Shown here piece after piece: positions 36,093 through 45,944 of a stretch of DNA of 64,000 nt (the first letter of the stretch is position 1; each line of letters starts with the position of its first letter). The stretch lies in assembly GCF_001295795.1 (NCBI RefSeq), contig NZ_LJHY01000016.1, positions 248,001 through 312,000 on the forward strand, written 5' to 3'. The position numbers and the translations under genes are program-made. The DNA is from Novosphingobium sp. AAP83 (GTDB lineage Bacteria > Pseudomonadota > Alphaproteobacteria > Sphingomonadales > Sphingomonadaceae). The notes beneath the pieces were generated by a model. The model saw nothing but the letters and a program-made list of their open reading frames with translations. It was not told where the DNA came from and did no database searches.

Positions 36093-36882
36093 CTTTGGCA
36101 TAGCGCATCACGCCGAGCGGAATGAACAGCAAGTATACCGCGCAAATGCCGACCAGCGTCAGCCAAGGCTCGGTCAAGAGGGCCACGGTGACCAGCCCGA
36201 CCAGTGCGATCAGTTCAAGCCGCACGCTGCGGCGCGGACGCAAGGCCGTCCAGCCCAGCGTGGCGATGTTCGAGATCATCAGGAACGCAATCAGGACGAG
36301 CCAAGGCCCCACTACGATGGGCAGGCGGAAGACCGGGTTGTCAGTGGCGATCCACAAATACATCGGCAGGAATGCAAGCCCGGCGGCGACGGGTGCGGGT
36401 ATGCCGGTGAGGAAGCCCGCAGACTTGTGCGGTTGATGTTCTACATCGATTTGCGCATTGAACCGGGCAAGCCGCAAGGCGCAGGCGATGGCCACGGCGA
36501 GTGCCGCAAACCAGCCGATACGCGGGGCTTCCTGCAACGACCACAAGAACAGGATTAGCGCAGGGGCAACGCCAAACGATACGTTATCAGCCAGACTGTC
36601 GAGTTCCGCACCAAAGCGCGATTGCGCTTTGAGCAAGCGGGCGATCCGGCCATCAATGCCATCCAGCAATCCCGCCAGAATGACCGCCGCCACCGCCTTA
36701 CGCCAATCTTCGGCGACAAGCACAGGATCGGTGCCCGAGGCTGCGGTGACGGCAAAGCGGATGCCGGTGAGCCCCGAGCAGAGTGCTGCGGTGGTAATCG
36801 CATTGGGCGTCATCGCCCGCAATGTCAGGCCGCCGGGAAGACGACCACGACGCGGGGCGTTTTCATCGCCCGGGGAGATCAC
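36040..36882 (-). CDS. pssA: CDP-diacylglycerol--serine O-phosphatidyltransferase
   Basis: Integral-membrane enzyme making phosphatidylserine from CDP-diacylglycerol and serine. The CDP-alcohol phosphotransferase signature DG-x2-AR-x8-G-x3-D-x3-D is exact: [11 protein letters not shown], then GAELDSLAD. About eight helices in 280 residues. Its ATG overlaps the psd stop by 4 bp, so psd-pssA are a coupled pair making phosphatidylethanolamine. The basic C-terminal tail KVKRQRAAS overlaps the convergent small gene. Confidence 0.95.
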   Translation of the reverse strand: MISPGDENAPRRGRLPGGLTLRAMTPNAITTAALCSGLTGIRFAVTAASGTDPVLVAEDWRKAVAAVILAGLLDGIDGRIARLLKAQSRFGAELDSLADNVSFGVAPALILFLWSLQEAPRIGWFAALAVAIACALRLARFNAQIDVEHQPHKSAGFLTGIPAPVAAGLAFLPMYLWIATDNPVFRLPIVVGPWLVLIAFLMISNIATLGWTALRPRRSVRLELIALVGLVTVALLTEPWLTLVGICAVYLLFIPLGVMRYAKVKRQRAASARTEPNLPA

Positions 36883-37628
36883 TGCGAAATACCCTCGATC
36901 ACCGGTGCATCGCCGATCTCTGCCAAGATGGTTTCGCCTGCCACGATCCGCTGGCCCATAAGGACTTTGGGTTCGGTGCCAGCAGGCAAATAGACATCGA
37001 CACGGCTGCCGAAACGAATCAGGCCAACGCGCTGGCCGACCGCCACGATATCCCCGCCTTTGACGAAGGGGACAATCCGGCGTGCAATCAGGCCTGCTAT
37101 CTGGGTGAAGCCGATTTGCACGCCATCGCCGCGCTCCACCAGGAAGTGCTGACGCTCATTCTCTTCGCTGGCTTTATCAAGATCGGCGTTCAGAAATTTG
37201 CCCGGAATGTAGACGACACGCCGAATCGTGCCTGCAATCGGCGTGCGGTTGATGTGAACATCGAACACCGACATGAAGATCGATACGCGGGTGACCGGCG
37301 CATCGCTCATCCCCACAACGCCCGTGCCGTCATCAGCGCAGAGTTCGCGCGGGGGGGCAACTTTCTGGATCAGGGTGATGAGGCCATCGGCAGGGGCCAC
37401 AACAAAGCGGTCATCGCGCGGCGTAACCCGCACAGGATCGCGGAAGAACGCCAGGACGCCAAGCGTCAGAAACGCCAAGGGCCAAGCAAGGGTTTCCCAC
37501 GCCATAAGCGCAGCACCAAGACTGAATGCAGCGGCGATGAGGCCGAACTTACGGCCTTCGGGATGGATGGATGGCCATGACCACCCGGCGGCGCCGCGAC
37601 CACGGTTATCGAATATTTCTCCGGACAT
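36879..37628 (-). CDS. psd: Phosphatidylserine decarboxylase
   Basis: Pyruvoyl enzyme that converts phosphatidylserine to phosphatidylethanolamine. The 249-residue protein is the shorter alphaproteobacterial type. Two N-terminal hydrophobic segments precede [22 protein letters not shown] and the conserved [14 protein letters not shown]. The self-cleavage Gly-Ser lies in [11 protein letters not shown] near the C-terminus, replacing LGST of the E. coli enzyme. It is the first gene of the psd-pssA pair. Confidence 0.95.
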   Translation of the reverse strand: MSGEIFDNRGRGAAGWSWPSIHPEGRKFGLIAAAFSLGAALMAWETLAWPLAFLTLGVLAFFRDPVRVTPRDDRFVVAPADGLITLIQKVAPPRELCADDGTGVVGMSDAPVTRVSIFMSVFDVHINRTPIAGTIRRVVYIPGKFLNADLDKASEENERQHFLVERGDGVQIGFTQIAGLIARRIVPFVKGGDIVAVGQRVGLIRFGSRVDVYLPAGTEPKVLMGQRIVAGETILAEIGDAPVIEGISQ

Positions 37629-37688
37629 GGCGCCTATCTAGGGCCTGCCATCAAATGCCACAAGCAAACTTGCGCCAAAGTGCCGACT

Positions 37689-38540
37689 TCAATGCGCCAA
37701 GGACGGATTTGCAGGCATTACGCGGCCCAAGAACCCAAGCACGGCATCATTGAACTGATCGTTACGATCGCCTGCGACCATATGTCCGGCGCCGATAATG
37801 TCGGAGACTTCAAAATGCGTGATTCGCGCTTGCAGGTCGGCCACGCCTTCGTCGGTGACGATGTCAGACTTCATTCCGCGCACCAGCATCGTGGGCACGT
37901 TATCCATCCATGCCGCGCCATCCAGCAGGTCTGCGAGGCTTTCGTCTTGGTGATTGACCGTCAAGAATTGAGGGTCCCAATGCCAGCGCAACCGGCCATC
38001 GCCGGTTTGACGCAAGTTCTTGGCAAGCCCGTCAAGCCGCTTGGGGCGTGGCCGGTCAGGGTAATAGGCCGATATGGCATCCGCTGCGTCTTCGACCGAG
38101 GCAAAGCCTTCGGGACTGGCAGACATGAAGCCGAGGATGCGTTCAACCCCCACTTCTGAAACTTTTGCGACAATATCGACCAGGACCATCGCATCGGGAA
38201 CCAGCCCGCGCGCCGCAGCAACCATCGCGCTCAAGCCGCCAAGCGATGCTCCCACAAAGGCCACGGGCCGGGCAACAAGGCTGGAAATGGCATTAAGATC
38301 GGCACAGCGACGGGCGAAGGAATAATCGCCATCGGGCTCCCAATCACTCTCACCATGGCCGAGCAGATCGTAGTTGATAACGTGATAGCCCGCGCGCGCC
38401 ATTTCCGCGCCCGCGCGATCCCAACTATGCCGCGTCTGCCCGCCGCCATGGCCCAGAATAATCGCAGGGGCCCCGCGCTCACCATATTCGTCGGCTACGA
38501 TATGCAGACCGCCTGCAACGGGAATACGAATGGTTTTCAT
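37689..38540 (-). CDS. Alpha/beta hydrolase
   Basis: A 283-residue serine hydrolase of the alpha/beta fold. The oxyanion-hole segment ILGHGGGQTRHSW, the nucleophile elbow VGASLGGLSAMV (Ser in GASLGG) and the late catalytic His in DIIGAGHMVAGD are visible; the acid is probably in the LVRGMKSDIV segment. The sequence resembles epoxide-hydrolase/haloperoxidase-like cytosolic enzymes, but the substrate cannot be set. No signal peptide. Confidence 0.9.
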   Translation of the reverse strand: MKTIRIPVAGGLHIVADEYGERGAPAIILGHGGGQTRHSWDRAGAEMARAGYHVINYDLLGHGESDWEPDGDYSFARRCADLNAISSLVARPVAFVGASLGGLSAMVAAARGLVPDAMVLVDIVAKVSEVGVERILGFMSASPEGFASVEDAADAISAYYPDRPRPKRLDGLAKNLRQTGDGRLRWHWDPQFLTVNHQDESLADLLDGAAWMDNVPTMLVRGMKSDIVTDEGVADLQARITHFEVSDIIGAGHMVAGDRNDQFNDAVLGFLGRVMPANPSLAH

Positions 38541-38623
38541 ACCTTTGCCTTAAGCAAACGCGCAACCGATGCAATAAATTTGGCCCCGCGCCCGCCCCAA
38601 TAATCGCCTTAAGCGAGAGCTTG

Positions 38624-39409
38624 CTACTTCTTCACCGGAGGCTGCTTGCGGGTAAAGACCAGTTCGTGGCTGCTTGATGCATTGGCATCATAGGCATAGC
38701 CCTCGGCGTTGAAGTCCTTGAGGCCCTCTGCGCGGTCGACATGGTTGTCCATGATCCAGCGTGCCATCAGCCCGCGCGCGAATTTCACGTGGTACATGAG
38801 CCGACGGGCTTCTCCGTCCTTCACGTTCAGGAACGATGCGGAGATGACCGGGGCGGTCAGCGCATTGGTATCGACAGCTTTGAAATACTCGGTGGATGCA
38901 AGGTTCACGATTGTCCGGTCCGCATGCCCGGAAAGATCGCCTTCCAACGCCTTGGCAATCAGACTGCCCCAGAAATCATAGAGCGAATTCCCGCGTGGAT
39001 TTTTCATTTTGGTGCCCATTTCGAGGCGATAGGGCTGGATCACATCCATCGGGCGCAGCAGGCCATAAAGGCCGGACAGGATGCGCAAATGATCCTGAGC
39101 ATAGGCCAACGTGGCTGCCTCCATGGTTTTCGCTTCGAGCCCCCAATAGACATCGCCATCGAAAGTCAGGCCGGCAGGTTTGGACGCGTTGCTACGTCCG
39201 TCGAGGTCAAACGCTCTGAACCGCTCTGCATTCAGTTCGGCCAGACTGTCAGAAATGTGCATCAGTTTTTTGAGGTCTGCTGCCGATTGCTGCTTGGCAA
39301 CGCGAGCAATCTCGCGTGTGTCTTGCGCAAGGCGTGGATGCGTAATCTCATGCCGGGTTTCAAGCGGATCGAAGTTCAGCTTCTTGGCAGGTGATAGCAA
39401 GGTAATCAC
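38624..39409 (-). CDS. yaaA: Peroxide stress protein YaaA
   Basis: A 261-residue member of the YaaA/DUF328 family, which limits free iron and DNA damage during H2O2 stress. It begins MITLLSPAKKLNFDPLET and contains RFRAFDLDGR, LSGLYGLLRPMDVIQPYRLEM (the highly conserved block), and FNAEGYAYDA near the end. Full length. In E. coli yaaA responds to OxyR; no regulator site was identified here. Confidence 0.95.
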   Translation of the reverse strand: MITLLSPAKKLNFDPLETRHEITHPRLAQDTREIARVAKQQSAADLKKLMHISDSLAELNAERFRAFDLDGRSNASKPAGLTFDGDVYWGLEAKTMEAATLAYAQDHLRILSGLYGLLRPMDVIQPYRLEMGTKMKNPRGNSLYDFWGSLIAKALEGDLSGHADRTIVNLASTEYFKAVDTNALTAPVISASFLNVKDGEARRLMYHVKFARGLMARWIMDNHVDRAEGLKDFNAEGYAYDANASSSHELVFTRKQPPVKK

Positions 39410-39807
39410 GTTGTGTTGTTTCCTCGTGGCATAGACACGGGTGAGCGCTGCGCAGGTGCAGGCACGCTAGATTTTCGATGAGATTAAAGCAAACGGTTCG
39501 GCAATCAAATGCGCCGACCAAGCCGTGCCCCCCAATATCACCTTTCCTGGCCTCATTGCCTGTGTTGGCTTTAACCGCACCTTGAAAGGGCGCAGAGACA
39601 TCCGAGGACGCCCCCGCTTACAATCTTGCAATTGTACGGAACCCGCACTCCGGGAAAGTTTGAACGCGGCTTCCCTGCCTTTCGTGCAGCAATCGGAAGC
39701 GCAAATAAGCGTTTTTTTGATTTTTCAGCCCCTCAAGGGCTGGTGGTGGCAGGACCAGACTTTCCGGGATTTCCACGGTCATTCGCGAATGGCGGCGAAT
39801 GAGGGGG
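39410..39807. other. Gene-free region between yaaA and tRNA-Tyr
   Basis: About 400 bp. Frames crossing it lack coding character. It should contain promoters for yaaA (left side) and sequence downstream of tRNA-Tyr. Nothing else recognisable. Confidence 0.5.
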
Positions 39808-39893
39808 TGGTGGACAGGGCTGGATTCGAACCAGCGTACGCTCTCGCGGGCAGATTTACAGTCTGCTGCCATTAACCACTCGGCCACCTGTCC
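39808..39893 (-). tRNA. tRNA-Tyr (GTA anticodon)
   Basis: Class II tRNA with a long variable arm. Acceptor GGACAGG/CCTGTCC, D arm GCCGAGTGGTTAATGGC, anticodon GTA in ACTGTAAAT, variable arm CCGCGAGAGCGTAC region, T loop TTCGAAT, A73 and encoded CCA. 86 nt. Confidence 0.97.
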
Positions 39894-40064
39894 ACACCAG
39901 TACTGCCGGTGCCGGTTTTCTTCGAAAAGAACGCCGGATTTGTTGGCCCCACAAGGAGGCCGTCCGACCGAGAGGCGGTCCTTTGGCGAAGCATCGCTTG
40001 CCTGTCAATGGCCACAGTGGCATGCGCGGCACGATTTTAGACGTCATTGAAGAAAAGGTGCCCG

Positions 40065-40880
40065 ATGCCCCGCAACAACGATCAACAAAAGGGCAAGTCC
40101 CTGCGCGGCCGCGAAGCCCGGAACAAACACGGGCGCGGATCAGGCCGGGCCACTGGCGGCATTGTGCGCCTGTGGGGCCGCCATGCCATCGAAGCCGCGC
40201 TGACCAACCCCAACCGCGATTGCAAAAAGCTTTCGGGCACGCGCGAGGCGATCCAGCAGTTGCTGGACGAAAACGACGCTGAACTGCCGCCCACCCTGCC
40301 TGTAGAGTATGCGCAGGCGGCCGATCTGGGTCGGCTTGTACCCAAGGATGCGCCGCATCAGGGATTGGTACTGGAATGCTTGCCGCTCGATGATGTGGCG
40401 CTCGACGATATTCTGGACGAATCCGAAGGCCGCACGATCGTCGTGCTTGATTCGGTGACCGATCCGCACAATGTGGGCGCGATTTTGCGGTCGTGTGCGG
40501 CGTTTGATGTGGCTGCGCTGGTGACACAGGACCGCAATTCGCCGGTCGAGTCAGGTACGCTGGCAAAGTCTGCCTCGGGCGCGCTGGAGACGGTGCCTTG
40601 GGTGCGGGTGGTCAACCTTTCACGCGCGCTCGAACGCATGGCCGAGGAAGGCTATTGGCGGATCGGCATGGATGGTGATGGCAAAGCGGTGTTTCCATCG
40701 GCCCTTCCCAAAGGCCCGGTGGTGATCGTGATGGGCGCCGAGGGCGAAGGTTTGCGGCACAATGTGGCGCAGCATTGCGATGCCGTGGCGCGGCTGCCCA
40801 TGGCATCGGCGATAGAAAGTCTTAACGTGTCAAACGCTACTGCGATTGCCTTGTATGCGGTGTATACGCGCGAAGAGTGA
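40065..40880 (+). CDS. rlmB: 23S rRNA (guanosine-2'-O)-methyltransferase RlmB family
   Basis: SPOUT-class RNA 2'-O-methyltransferase. The ATG after AAAAGGTGCCCG gives 271 residues. An Arg/Lys/Gln-rich N-terminal tail precedes the substrate-binding domain (WGRHAIEAALTNPNRDCKKL) and the SpoU motifs: LDSVTDPHNVGAILRSCAAF, VIVMGAEGEGL and SLNVSNATAIALY, which form the knotted SAM site. The specific target (G2251 in E. coli) is inferred from family. Confidence 0.94.
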   Translation: MPRNNDQQKGKSLRGREARNKHGRGSGRATGGIVRLWGRHAIEAALTNPNRDCKKLSGTREAIQQLLDENDAELPPTLPVEYAQAADLGRLVPKDAPHQGLVLECLPLDDVALDDILDESEGRTIVVLDSVTDPHNVGAILRSCAAFDVAALVTQDRNSPVESGTLAKSASGALETVPWVRVVNLSRALERMAEEGYWRIGMDGDGKAVFPSALPKGPVVIVMGAEGEGLRHNVAQHCDAVARLPMASAIESLNVSNATAIALYAVYTREE

Positions 40881-40911
40881 ACTGGCGCGGGACTAAACTG
40901 GCAGGAGAAGC

Positions 40912-41763
40912 ATGATGCGGCGCTTGGCGGCAATTTCGGCGGTTGCGGTGGGGGTTCTGCTCTTGGCCGGGTGCATGTTGCTGCCGGGCAAGTTCACGTC
41001 CGAACTCGATCTGCGCAAGGACGGCACGTTCAGCTTTGCCTATAAGGGCGAGATTCACCTGCTCGCCCTTTCCAAAATGGCGGCTGACAAGCGCAACAAC
41101 GAAGACGCCGAGGAGGTGTTTGCACCGTCAGCCTGCTATACCGATTCATCGGGCGAGGAACGTGCTTGTTCAAAAAATGAAATCGCCGACCAGAAGGCCA
41201 ACTGGGAAGAGCAACGCGCCATTGCCAAAGAGAACGTAGCGCAGAAGAAGAAGTCCGAAGAGGCCATGATGAAATCGATGCTGGGCGGCATTGATCCAGC
41301 CGATCCGCGCGCCGCGCAGGAATTTGCCGAACGTTTGCGCCGCCAGCATGGCTGGAAATCGGTGATCGATAAAGGCGATGGCCGCTTCGAGGTGGACTAT
41401 GCAATCACTGGCAGGCTCGATCATGATTTTACGTTCCCGATGATCGAAAAGCTGCCGATGGTAACGCCTTTCGTAACGCTGATCCGGCGTAATGACGGGT
41501 CGGTTCGGTTAGAGGCACCTGCGTTCAGTTCAGCAGCCACATCGTCACCGATGATGGGCATGGCGGCGGCTTCTGCCAACAACGGCGGTGCCGACAGCAT
41601 GCCGACGCTGGATGGTCTGCTGACGTTGGTGACCGATGGCGATATTCTGACCAACAATACCGACGATGGACCGATACCTGTTCCGCGCGGCCAGAAACTG
41701 GTGTGGAAGGTGAATGCGCGCACCGCAGCGGCACCTGCGGCGCTGGTGCGTACAGGGTCCTGA
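40912..41763 (+). CDS. Predicted lipoprotein, function unknown
   Basis: A 283-residue protein with a signal peptide ending in the lipobox LLLAGCM, so lipidation at Cys21 is expected. The mature part starts FTSELDLRKDGTFSFAYKGE, has a charged helical middle (WEEQRAIAKENVAQKKKSEE) and a beta-rich second half; the Met/Ala/Ser-rich PMMGMAAASANN linker is odd. The opening resembles lipoproteins of the LppM type found in Gram-positives, but this is weak. It follows rlmB by 31 bp and may be cotranscribed. Confidence 0.75.
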   Translation: MMRRLAAISAVAVGVLLLAGCMLLPGKFTSELDLRKDGTFSFAYKGEIHLLALSKMAADKRNNEDAEEVFAPSACYTDSSGEERACSKNEIADQKANWEEQRAIAKENVAQKKKSEEAMMKSMLGGIDPADPRAAQEFAERLRRQHGWKSVIDKGDGRFEVDYAITGRLDHDFTFPMIEKLPMVTPFVTLIRRNDGSVRLEAPAFSSAATSSPMMGMAAASANNGGADSMPTLDGLLTLVTDGDILTNNTDDGPIPVPRGQKLVWKVNARTAAAPAALVRTGS

Positions 41764-41874
41764 GACAGGCATCGTGCCCTGCGGCATGAGGGCGCACAAA
41801 AAACCGCATCCACCCAACGGCTGACACGGTGTTTTCGTTACCATCGACCCGGCCGAAACCGGGCGCAAAATTCG

Positions 41875-42147
41875 TTAGTTGACGGCGTCTTTCAGACCTT
41901 TGCCTGCCTTGAACTTTGGCTGTGAAGAGGCCTTGATCGACATGGGTTCACCCGTGCGCGGGTTGCGGCCGGTTGATGCCTTACGCTTTGCCACGGCAAA
42001 AGTGCCAAAGCCAACGAGGCGCACTTCATCACCCTTGACCAATGCGCTGGTGATGGATTCAAAAACCGCTTCGACCGCCTTGGTTGAGTCGCTTTTCGTC
42101 AGACCGCTGACTTCAGCTACTGCGCCGATCAGATCATTCTTGTTCAT
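41875..42147 (-). CDS. hup: DNA-binding protein HU
   Basis: Histone-like nucleoid protein of 90 residues. It begins MNKNDLIGAVAEVSGLTKSD and contains the signature VGFGTFAVAKRKASTGRNPR with the DNA-intercalating proline arm (GRNPRTG) and FKAGKGLKDAVN at the end. It lies downstream of lon, the usual lon-hup order, separated by a hairpin and an AT-rich stretch likely to hold its own promoter. Confidence 0.97.
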   Translation of the reverse strand: MNKNDLIGAVAEVSGLTKSDSTKAVEAVFESITSALVKGDEVRLVGFGTFAVAKRKASTGRNPRTGEPMSIKASSQPKFKAGKGLKDAVN

Positions 42148-42304
42148 TCGCAGAACCCCCTAAGTTTTTTTCTTGTAAAAGGTTGGGTTGGAATCGCCCT
42201 CCAGAGAGCTGCCAAGAAACCTTAGAAACACGATTGTGTCAAAGGTTAATAGGGATTTGTAGCTTCTACCCGACCCGAAAACAGCCCCTTTCAAGCGGTT
42301 ATCA

Positions 42305-42334
42305 GGCCCGTAGCCGCTTTCGCGGTTACGGGCC
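42305..42334 (-). terminator. Hairpin after lon
   Basis: A 13-bp stem with one G-U pair (GGCCCGTAACCGC/GCGGCTACGGGCC) and a 4-nt GAAA loop, 6 bp after the lon stop. No T-run follows, so it may be a stabilising or partial terminator before hup. Confidence 0.55.
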
Positions 42335-42340
42335 ATAAAC

Positions 42341-44746
42341 TCAATGTGCGGTCAGTGACGAAGCCGGTCCTGCCGCAGAATGGCCCGGTTGTGTGGCCAA
42401 ATCATCGGCCTCGGTCCATTCAATCGCCTGATGCTTGGAGGTTAACGCGTGCGCCAGCACCTCATCGACGTGGCTGACCGGGATAATCTCCAAGCCTTCC
42501 TTGATGTTCGCTGGAATCTCGGCAAGGTCTTTGCGGTTTTCTTCGGGAATCAGCACCGTTTTGATGCCGCCGCGCAGCGCCGCGAGGAGCTTTTCCTTCA
42601 AGCCCCCAATAGCGAGCACACGCCCGCGCAAGGTTACCTCCCCGGTCATCGCAATGTCTGCTCGCACCGGAATGCCCGTGAGCGTCGAGACCATCGCGGT
42701 GACCATGCCGATCCCTGCGCTCGGGCCGTCCTTGGGCACTGCGCCTTCGGGCAAGTGGATGTGCAAGTCCTTGCGTTGGAAGATCGAGGGCTTGATACCA
42801 TAGGCGGGGCTGCGCGCTTTGACGAAGCTGAAGGCCATCTGCACGCCTTCGCTCATCACTTCGCCCAGCTTGCCGGTGGTGCGCACCGCGCCCTTGCCGG
42901 GAACGGTGACGCTTTCGATCGTGAGCAATTCGCCGCCAACTTCGGTCCACGCAAGGCCCGTGACCGAGCCGACCTGATTTTCCTCGTCGGAAACGCCGTG
43001 CCGGAACTTGCGCACGCCTGCGAATTCATCGAGGTTTTCAGGGGTTACGGTGACGCTCTTGGTCTTACCTTCAAGGATCTGACGCAGCGATTTGCGCGCC
43101 AGACGCGCGACTTCCCGCTCAAGCGTACGCACGCCTGCTTCGCGGGTGTAATAGCGGATCAGATCGCGCAAGGCTTCGTGCGTGAGTTCGAATTCGCCCT
43201 TCTTGAGGCCATGCGCTTCGACTTGCTTGGCAATCAGGTGACGTTCGGCAATCTGGACCTTTTCGTCCTCGGTATAGCCTTCGAGCCGGATGATCTCCAT
43301 GCGGTCCAGCAGCGCTTGCGGCAGGTTGAGGCTGTTGGCGGTGCAGACGAACATCACGTCGGACAGATCGTAATCGAGTTCGAGATAATGATCCTGAAAC
43401 TTGGAGTTCTGTTCAGGATCAAGCACTTCGAGCAGGGCCGATGCGGGATCACCCCGGAAGTCCTGACCGAGCTTATCGATTTCATCGAGCAGGAACAGCG
43501 GGTTGGACGTACCAGCTTTGCGCAAGTTGGTGACGATCTTGCCCGGTAGCGAGCCGATATAGGTGCGGCGGTGGCCACGGATTTCAGCTTCGTCACGCAC
43601 GCCGCCCAGCGATTGGCGGATGAATTCGCGGCCGGTTGCCTTGGCGATCGATTTGCCAAGCGAGGTCTTGCCGACGCCCGGAGGGCCGACGAGACACAGG
43701 ATCGGGCCTTTGAGCTTGTTAGTGCGCGCCTGAACCGCGAGATATTCGATGATACGGTCTTTGACCTTGTCGAGCGCATAGTGATCGGCGTCGAGCACGG
43801 CTTGCGCTGCTGGCAGATCGCGCTTGAGTTTGCTCTTCTTGCCCCACGGCAGGCCGAGAAGCACGTCAAGGTAATTGCGGATGACGGTGGCTTCCGCGCT
43901 CATCGGCTGCATGCCTTTGAGCTTTTTCAGTTCCGCCTGCGCCTTGGTGTGCGCCTCTTTCGAGAGCTTGAGTTTATCAATCTTTTCAGCGAGTTCAGCG
44001 ATTTCGTTGGCTTCGCCATCATCGCCGCCGCCCAGTTCGGACTGGATCGCCTTCAACTGTTCGTTGAGGTAGTATTCGCGTTGGGTCTTTTCCATCTGGC
44101 GCTTTACGCGGCCACGGATCTTGCGTTCCACCTGCAAAACGCCCAGTTCGCCCTCCATGAAGGAGAGCACCATTTCGAGGCGCTTGAGCGGATCAGCTTC
44201 TGTCAACACAGCTTGCTTGTCAGCCACCTTTGCCGCCAGATTGGCAGCGGCGGAATCGGCAAGCTTTCCAGCATCTTCGATATCGCCCAACTGGCCGCCA
44301 GCATCCTGCGGCAGCTTCTTTGAAAGCTTGGCATATTCAGCAAACTGATCGACGACCGAGCGCATCATCGCCTGGATTTCAGTGCTGGTGGCGATCACGG
44401 GTTCAAGCTGTTCAACCTGGGCAATCAACATCACGCCGTTGCTGGTGGTTTCTTCGCGCAGATCGTGAAGCTTGGCGCGGTCCTTGCCCTCAACCAGCAC
44501 GCGCACGGTGCCATCGGGCAGCTTCAGCAATTGCAGAACCGAAGCGATTACGCCGGTTTCATACAGGTCATCACGGTCAGGATCGTCGCAACCGGGATCA
44601 AGCTGCGCGAGCAGGAAGATATCCTTGTTGCCAGCCATGGCAGCTTCAAGCGCCGACACGGATTTTTCACGTCCGACGAACAACGGCACAACCATGCCGG
44701 GGAACACCACAATGTCACGCAAGGGAAGCAGAGGATAGAGATTCAT
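42341..44746 (-). CDS. lon: ATP-dependent Lon protease
   Basis: AAA+ serine protease that removes misfolded and regulatory proteins. From MNLYPLLPLRDIVVFPGMVV (801 residues) it has the LON substrate-binding N-domain, the AAA+ module with Walker A GPPGVGKTSLGKSIA and Walker B PLFLLDEIDKLG, and the protease domain with catalytic Ser in PKDGPSAGIGM and the Lys in LKEKLLAALRGGIKTV. The start of the open frame further upstream has no homology. Full length. Confidence 0.98.
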   Translation of the reverse strand: MNLYPLLPLRDIVVFPGMVVPLFVGREKSVSALEAAMAGNKDIFLLAQLDPGCDDPDRDDLYETGVIASVLQLLKLPDGTVRVLVEGKDRAKLHDLREETTSNGVMLIAQVEQLEPVIATSTEIQAMMRSVVDQFAEYAKLSKKLPQDAGGQLGDIEDAGKLADSAAANLAAKVADKQAVLTEADPLKRLEMVLSFMEGELGVLQVERKIRGRVKRQMEKTQREYYLNEQLKAIQSELGGGDDGEANEIAELAEKIDKLKLSKEAHTKAQAELKKLKGMQPMSAEATVIRNYLDVLLGLPWGKKSKLKRDLPAAQAVLDADHYALDKVKDRIIEYLAVQARTNKLKGPILCLVGPPGVGKTSLGKSIAKATGREFIRQSLGGVRDEAEIRGHRRTYIGSLPGKIVTNLRKAGTSNPLFLLDEIDKLGQDFRGDPASALLEVLDPEQNSKFQDHYLELDYDLSDVMFVCTANSLNLPQALLDRMEIIRLEGYTEDEKVQIAERHLIAKQVEAHGLKKGEFELTHEALRDLIRYYTREAGVRTLEREVARLARKSLRQILEGKTKSVTVTPENLDEFAGVRKFRHGVSDEENQVGSVTGLAWTEVGGELLTIESVTVPGKGAVRTTGKLGEVMSEGVQMAFSFVKARSPAYGIKPSIFQRKDLHIHLPEGAVPKDGPSAGIGMVTAMVSTLTGIPVRADIAMTGEVTLRGRVLAIGGLKEKLLAALRGGIKTVLIPEENRKDLAEIPANIKEGLEIIPVSHVDEVLAHALTSKHQAIEWTEADDLATQPGHSAAGPASSLTAH

Positions 44747-44941
44747 TGGCACTTCATTTCCGTCGTTCCGGGCAAGCTGCCCAAGGCATAACCGAGATAT
44801 GGGGAGGCCGCGCCCCCGCCGCAATGGCATTGCGCACTTCCCTTGTGGATCATGCCCACAAGGATGCCACCCTGTCCGGTGGAAAAACCGTTAACACCGC
44901 CATAGGCACAATTCGCGCGGGCAAAACGAGCGCTGCGGTTT

Positions 44942-45916
44942 TTAGTTTGTTGGTAGCGGTTGGACGACCGGTTGCGCGATGAATTCCATAGGCGGTGGCG
45001 CAGGGGTCGGTGCCGGAACGGGGGCCGGAGCAACCTCTGGCAGCACAGTCGTATCTTCCGGTGGAGGAGCGACTTTGCCCTTCAGCGCATCAATCTCGGC
45101 CTGACGCGTCTTGAGATAGAACTCGCGGTAGGAAGCGTAAGGATTTGATTCCTCATCGATCTGTTTGAACAATGCGTCGTTCTCGACCCGATCATCAAGC
45201 GAGCGTACGACGAAGCCGCCATAGACATAGGCAGGATGCCGCAATGGTCCACCGACCGCGAAGGGCATGAGGAAGCGATCAAGGCCGAGGCCGATTACAT
45301 CGCGCAATGTGGTGGCGCCGACCAGCGGCAGAAACATGTAAGGCCCGTTGCCGATACCGTAATAGCCAAAGGTATAAGCAAAGCCGTTGCGCCGGTATGG
45401 CAGATTGAACGGCTTCTTCTTTGCCACATCGATCACCCCGCCGATGCCGACGGTTGAGTTGATCGCAAAGCGGCCAAGCGTTTCAGCCGCCTTGCCCGGC
45501 TTCAATTGCAGCAGATAATTGAGCGCCACGATCGGCTCGGTCACGTTCAGCAGAAAGTTGCGCAAACCGGTGCGGATCGGGCGCGGTATGGCTTTTTGAT
45601 ATTGCATCGCCATAGGTGCGATGACTGCACCATCAACCGCCTGAACCGCATCATAAGACGCCTGATTGACCGATTGCATCGGGTCTTGCGCAGGGCTGCG
45701 ATCACCCGAAACGACGATGCCTTGATCGGCTGGGGGAGCGGATTGCGCAGCTTCGGGCGGTGACGTGGCAGCGGTAAGGTCCGGCACAAATTCCGGCAAT
45801 GGTGTTGTTTCAGGCACCGACACTGATCGCGGCGTAGCGTCCTGCGTGGGCACATCGGCCATAAGCGCGGCTGGCCCCGCAAGGAGCGCAGCGCCAGCCA
45901 GAATGGTCAAACTCAA
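44942..45916 (-). CDS. mlaA: MlaA (VacJ) family outer-membrane lipid asymmetry protein
   Basis: Component of the Mla system that removes phospholipids from the outer leaflet. I start it at a TTG preceded by CAAGGAAATCC (324 residues), since the frame upstream is antisense-like over ybaB. The MlaA core is clear: PIVALNYLLQLKPGKAAETL, GRFAINSTVGIGGVIDVA, GIGNGPYMFLPLVGATTLRD. The signal region (LTILAGAALLAGPAALMADV) contains no cysteine, so it is not an obvious lipoprotein. The C-terminus is Pro/Ala-rich. Confidence 0.9.
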   Translation of the reverse strand: MSLTILAGAALLAGPAALMADVPTQDATPRSVSVPETTPLPEFVPDLTAATSPPEAAQSAPPADQGIVVSGDRSPAQDPMQSVNQASYDAVQAVDGAVIAPMAMQYQKAIPRPIRTGLRNFLLNVTEPIVALNYLLQLKPGKAAETLGRFAINSTVGIGGVIDVAKKKPFNLPYRRNGFAYTFGYYGIGNGPYMFLPLVGATTLRDVIGLGLDRFLMPFAVGGPLRHPAYVYGGFVVRSLDDRVENDALFKQIDEESNPYASYREFYLKTRQAEIDALKGKVAPPPEDTTVLPEVAPAPVPAPTPAPPPMEFIAQPVVQPLPTN

Positions 45917-45944
45917 ATCCGGATTTCCTTGATCATCGGGCCAA

